Positions 3,144 through 6,113 of a stretch of 6,113 nucleotides of DNA are shown piece by piece. Each line of letters opens with the position of its first letter. Within the stretch, counting starts at the first letter, position 1. Below the pieces are notes generated by a model that saw only the letters and a list, made by a program, of their open reading frames with translations, did not search any database and was not told the DNA's origin. The position numbers and the translations under genes were made by a program. The DNA comes from Pseudomonadota bacterium (GTDB taxonomy: Bacteria; Bdellovibrionota; Bacteriovoracia; Bacteriovoracales; Bacteriovoracaceae), in contig JAEYUK010000140.1 in NCBI GenBank assembly GCA_023432655.1, forward strand, positions 1 to 6,113, read 5' to 3'.

Positions 3144-6113
3144 TGTACTGAATTTTTAAACTGCTCGTTCCGTCTTGCCGTTTATTAAGGACAAGATTTA
3201 CTGGCAGAGCATTTGTGAGCGCCTTAATATGAGAAATAATGCCTACGAGAAGCCCTCTGTTTTGAATCTGACCCAACATTGAAAGAACATCTTCCAGTGA
3301 TTCCTGGTCCAAAGTTCCAAAGCCTTCATCAATGAATAAAGAATCAATTTCCGCCTGACCTCGGGTCATTTCTGCTAAGGCCAGCGCCATAGCTAGAGAG
3401 ACCATGAACGTTTCACCGCCGGAAAGGGTCGATACTTTACGTCTTCCGCCCTCACGGAATTTATCCAGGATAAAAAACTCTGGAGTCATCTTAAGTGAGC
3501 GTGTCTGATGGATGATTTCGTATCGTCCCTGGCAGAGCTTTTGTAACTCTTCATTCGTTTGATAGATTAAATTTTCCTCCACCAAAGAGAGGACAAAGGT
3601 TCTAAGTTCATCTTTCCCAAGGACTTCACTTAAGCGCTGTTTTCGAGCGAGGGCTTCGTTTAGTTCCCGGTACTGGAGCTCAAAGAGCTGGATTTTATCT
3701 TGGGTCTTCTCCCAATCTTGAAGCCTGGTAGAGACACTGGCAAAATTCATTCGGCAGCTATTGACACTGCTTTTCATGATTTCTTTTTCTGCTTTCAATA
3801 ATTCTTCAAACGGTATGAAAAGCTCCCGTGGAGAGGAAAATGTGAGAGAAAAATCTTTAAGCTTATGGAACTTATCATCTGTGAATTCACCCGCGATTTC
3901 TTTAATAAGGTGAATTTCCCGGGTAAAGATCAGGTCATAATCTTTACTCAATTCCATCAGTGGATAGAGTCTTCCGTTCAGATCTTTAAGTAAGAGCTCC
4001 TGAGTCTTAAGTTTTTGCTCCTGGTTTCTCCACTGTTCCTGGGCCTTGTGAAGAAGATCCGTTAGTTCCTTAATGAGCTCTGAAGCCTTTTTGCCTTTTA
4101 AAGCAGAATTAAGTTCAACTTCCAGGGCGTTAATCTTCTTATTTTCCGTCTCCTCATCCTGAAGAATTGTTTTCTTCATTGCGGCGAGCTTTTCCACTTC
4201 CTGCAGAAGGTAAGTTTTCTCCTGGGATATTTTCTCGAGGGCCACTTCATTGTCGATGTATGCCTGAAGAAGGGCATTTTCCCGCTTTAGGTCGCGGATG
4301 GAATCCTGGTTAATGGCGGAGACCAGGCCTTTAAGAAGCTTCTCTTTTTCATCAAGCTTTGTATTAATACTTTGAAGGAGTTCTTCGCGGGAAGAGATTT
4401 CTCCTTTAAGTTTGGCATATTGTTCTCTAGTTCGTTGGAGTTCGCTTCTTTTTGTCTCAAGGTCCTTTTTATAGGCCGCAAGCTCCCAGTTTTGCTTCTG
4501 AAACAGTGTCAGTTTGAGTTCTAGTTCCTGAAGGGACGGGACCGATAGCTCAAGAGTAGGAATAAGTTGTTTTACTTCTTTCTCTTTGTTTTCGATTTCA
4601 CCCTTTTGTCCCAGAATTTTCTGAGTATAGATTTTTTCTTCTTCCTGCGCCTTTATGAGTATTTTTTGTCCTTGTTCAAAACGGCGACGGATGGACTCCA
4701 GATCAGTCTTAAGAAATTTGTCTTTAAGTTCCGGCCATCTTGGGGTCTCCACCGTTTGTTCACAAACAGGGCAAACCCCTGCCTGAGTGGTCAGGGCGTG
4801 ATCCAAACAGAGGGCCTGTGCATTCAAAACTTCCTGAAGCTTAAGAGTTGCTTCCAGAGGGAAGAGCTCTTCTTGAGTGACAACAATGAGATTTTGTAGG
4901 GCCGATACTTTTTCGGTGAGTTTTAAAAGCTCTTCCCGGGCCACAGCGATCTGCTTTACGAATTCGTCATGTTTTATCTGAGAGCGCTGCTTAATCTCAA
5001 TTTTGGATTGTAATTCCTCTTTCTCTTTTCTGGCCTTCTCTTCCAGTTCTTTTATATTTTGAGGGATGAGATCAATTTTCTTTTCCAGTTCCTCATATTG
5101 AACTTTTAGTTCTTTTCCGTTTGTTTCAAATTGCCCCAGTCTCAGGGCCTTACCCTTAAGCTCTTCGTTTAAAACTTCTTTTTCGTTAAATTGGTCGAAA
5201 AGAGTTTGAAGATGCGGACGAGAACGCTTGAGATCTTCAAGAGGGAAAGTGAATTCAGTGGCCAGTTTTTCTTTCGCTTTCAAGAACTTCTGCTCTTCAC
5301 TCTCTTTATAAATGATTTTATCTTTTATCTTCTGGTCTTCCGCAATATTATCTCTTAGGTTCCTCTGAGTCCTCTCGCGTGATTCTAAGAGCCCTTTGAG
5401 ATTTTCTTCCTTCTTTAAAAAATTTTGTAATTCAGGAAGTTCCTTTTCCTGTCGTTCTTTAAGTTTTAAAAGCCCATCTTGTATAGATTCACCACTCTTA
5501 ACCAATTCATTGAGTCTTGAGGTTTCGAGAGCGAGTTCTTTTCGAATGTTTTCTTTTTTTTGTTCATTTTCAGAAAATTTGTCATAAGCGGAAAGAAGAC
5601 TTACGAAATGGTGATCAAGTTTTTCAACTCGCGATGCTTTCTCTTCGAGCTCTTTTAGTTGGATCTCCAGGCGCTCTTTCTCTACTTTTAGATCCGGGCC
5701 TGATTCAAAACTTGATTTTAATTCACCTAGTTTAATATCAATTTCTGCTCGTGCGTTTTTTAAAGCTTCTAGTTCAGAGTAAAGCTCCTTATTCATGCTC
5801 TCTAAGAGTTCCCCCGGATAAAGTTTCTCCAGGATTTCTTTACGTTCACTAAAGGAACTTGTGATGAATCTGGCGAATTCTCCCTGATTTAAAATGATGC
5901 ACTTACAGAACTGATCAAAATCTAAATTAAGGAGTTCCGGGACGCCAATCGGAGAAATATTTTTTACGCTGTCAAAATCTGGTGTTTCCAAAAGATAAAG
6001 ATTTCTGACCGGTGTCTGGGGGGTCGAGTAGGGTTCGCCGTTTTGCTTTCTCACTCTGGCCTTCCAGTCGGCCAGGTAGTAATCCCCTTTCACTTGAAAA
6101 ATAAGTTCAATGG
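3139..6113 (-). CDS. sbcC: SbcC (Rad50-type) exonuclease complex ATPase, N-terminus cut by window edge
   Basis: SbcC is the ATPase/tether subunit of the SbcCD complex, which with the SbcD nuclease cleaves DNA hairpins and processes double-strand ends. The frame stays open to the window end (IELIFQ before the GTG at 6091-6093), so that GTG is not the true start and the Walker A loop is missing. Numbered from the GTG, landmarks are: the Q-loop ILNQGEF (Q70) followed by SERKEILEKLY; a long charged coiled coil from about 90 to 420; the zinc hook CPVC (C441, C444); a second coiled coil to about 810; signature LSGGE (890-894); Walker B LFIDEG (D922, E923); D-loop TLD (927-929); and the switch histidine in GIISH (H955). 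All visible ATPase elements are intact. At least 991 codons are present, consistent with a full-size protein of a little over 1,000 residues. sbcD is expected just upstream, outside the window. The TAG stop lies in a direct repeat bordering the inverted-repeat element. Confidence 0.96.
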   Translation of the reverse strand, partial: IELIFQVKGDYYLADWKARVRKQNGEPYSTPQTPVRNLYLLETPDFDSVKNISPIGVPELLNLDFDQFCKCIILNQGEFARFITSSFSERKEILEKLYPGELLESMNKELYSELEALKNARAEIDIKLGELKSSFESGPDLKVEKERLEIQLKELEEKASRVEKLDHHFVSLLSAYDKFSENEQKKENIRKELALETSRLNELVKSGESIQDGLLKLKERQEKELPELQNFLKKEENLKGLLESRERTQRNLRDNIAEDQKIKDKIIYKESEEQKFLKAKEKLATEFTFPLEDLKRSRPHLQTLFDQFNEKEVLNEELKGKALRLGQFETNGKELKVQYEELEKKIDLIPQNIKELEEKARKEKEELQSKIEIKQRSQIKHDEFVKQIAVAREELLKLTEKVSALQNLIVVTQEELFPLEATLKLQEVLNAQALCLDHALTTQAGVCPVCEQTVETPRWPELKDKFLKTDLESIRRRFEQGQKILIKAQEEEKIYTQKILGQKGEIENKEKEVKQLIPTLELSVPSLQELELKLTLFQKQNWELAAYKKDLETKRSELQRTREQYAKLKGEISSREELLQSINTKLDEKEKLLKGLVSAINQDSIRDLKRENALLQAYIDNEVALEKISQEKTYLLQEVEKLAAMKKTILQDEETENKKINALEVELNSALKGKKASELIKELTDLLHKAQEQWRNQEQKLKTQELLLKDLNGRLYPLMELSKDYDLIFTREIHLIKEIAGEFTDDKFHKLKDFSLTFSSPRELFIPFEELLKAEKEIMKSSVNSCRMNFASVSTRLQDWEKTQDKIQLFELQYRELNEALARKQRLSEVLGKDELRTFVLSLVEENLIYQTNEELQKLCQGRYEIIHQTRSLKMTPEFFILDKFREGGRRKVSTLSGGETFMVSLAMALALAEMTRGQAEIDSLFIDEGFGTLDQESLEDVLSMLGQIQNRGLLVGIISHIKALTNALPVNLVLNKRQDGTSSLKIQYN

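Noticed and set aside
4287..5735. Several short open frames, mostly plus strand, within sbcC
   Set aside because: They are Phe/Ser/Leu-rich, the typical antisense image of Lys/Glu-rich coiled-coil codons, and have no supporting signals.
6091..6093. GTG as the start codon of sbcC
   Set aside because: The frame continues upstream to the window edge with family-like sequence (IELIFQVKGDYYLADW), and the Walker A region has to precede it, so the true start is outside.

Overview
The window reads as ordinary bacterial chromosome with moderate-to-low GC and tightly packed genes. The mix is two-component signalling, a secreted metalloprotease, an SCP/CAP-domain lipoprotein and an SbcC repair ATPase. 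Lipoprotein and secretion signals of this type indicate a Gram-negative cell envelope. A Bdellovibrio/Bacteriovorax-like predatory bacterium is one plausible source, but this is an impression from gene style and base composition, not a demonstrated assignment.

Layout. (1) Positions 1-1009, plus strand: a signalling operon made of the last 49 codons of a CheA-like histidine kinase ATPase domain, an 8-bp gap, a 140-residue degenerate receiver-like protein, and a complete stand-alone CheY-type response regulator that starts on the base after its neighbour's stop codon. A GC-rich hairpin (995-1022) closes the operon and also serves the convergent gene. (2) Positions 1031-2260, minus strand: an exported 409-residue zinc metalloprotease with an HExxHxxGxxD motif at its far C-terminus. 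(3) Positions 2261-2400: a divergent promoter region. On the plus side a TTGACA/TAAACT promoter would place the transcription start at the ATG itself, so the next gene looks leaderless. (4) Positions 2401-2892, plus strand: a 163-residue SCP/CAP-domain lipoprotein. (5) Positions 2893-3138: a non-coding stretch that is nearly all nested inverted repeat. (6) Positions 3139-6113, minus strand: the SbcC nuclease-complex ATPase, missing only its N-terminal Walker A end, which lies beyond the window.

The most unusual object is the 233-bp segment at 2900-3132. It has 11-bp perfect terminal inverted repeats, a second perfect 20-bp inverted repeat inside them, and hairpins in the middle. It is bracketed by a near-identical 10-bp direct repeat (TAAGGCCAAT / TAAGGCTAAT). 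The left repeat contains the stop codon of the lipoprotein gene and the right repeat contains the stop codon of sbcC. One reconstructed copy of the repeat would place the two convergent stops 2 bp apart. The simplest reading is a small non-autonomous mobile element (MITE-like) that landed exactly between two convergent genes. A structured non-coding RNA is the main alternative.

The genes fall into independent functional units. The kinase, pseudo-receiver and CheY-like protein probably form one phosphorelay. The protease and the lipoprotein are both envelope or extracellular proteins, but they are transcribed divergently. SbcC works with an SbcD nuclease that is not in the window.
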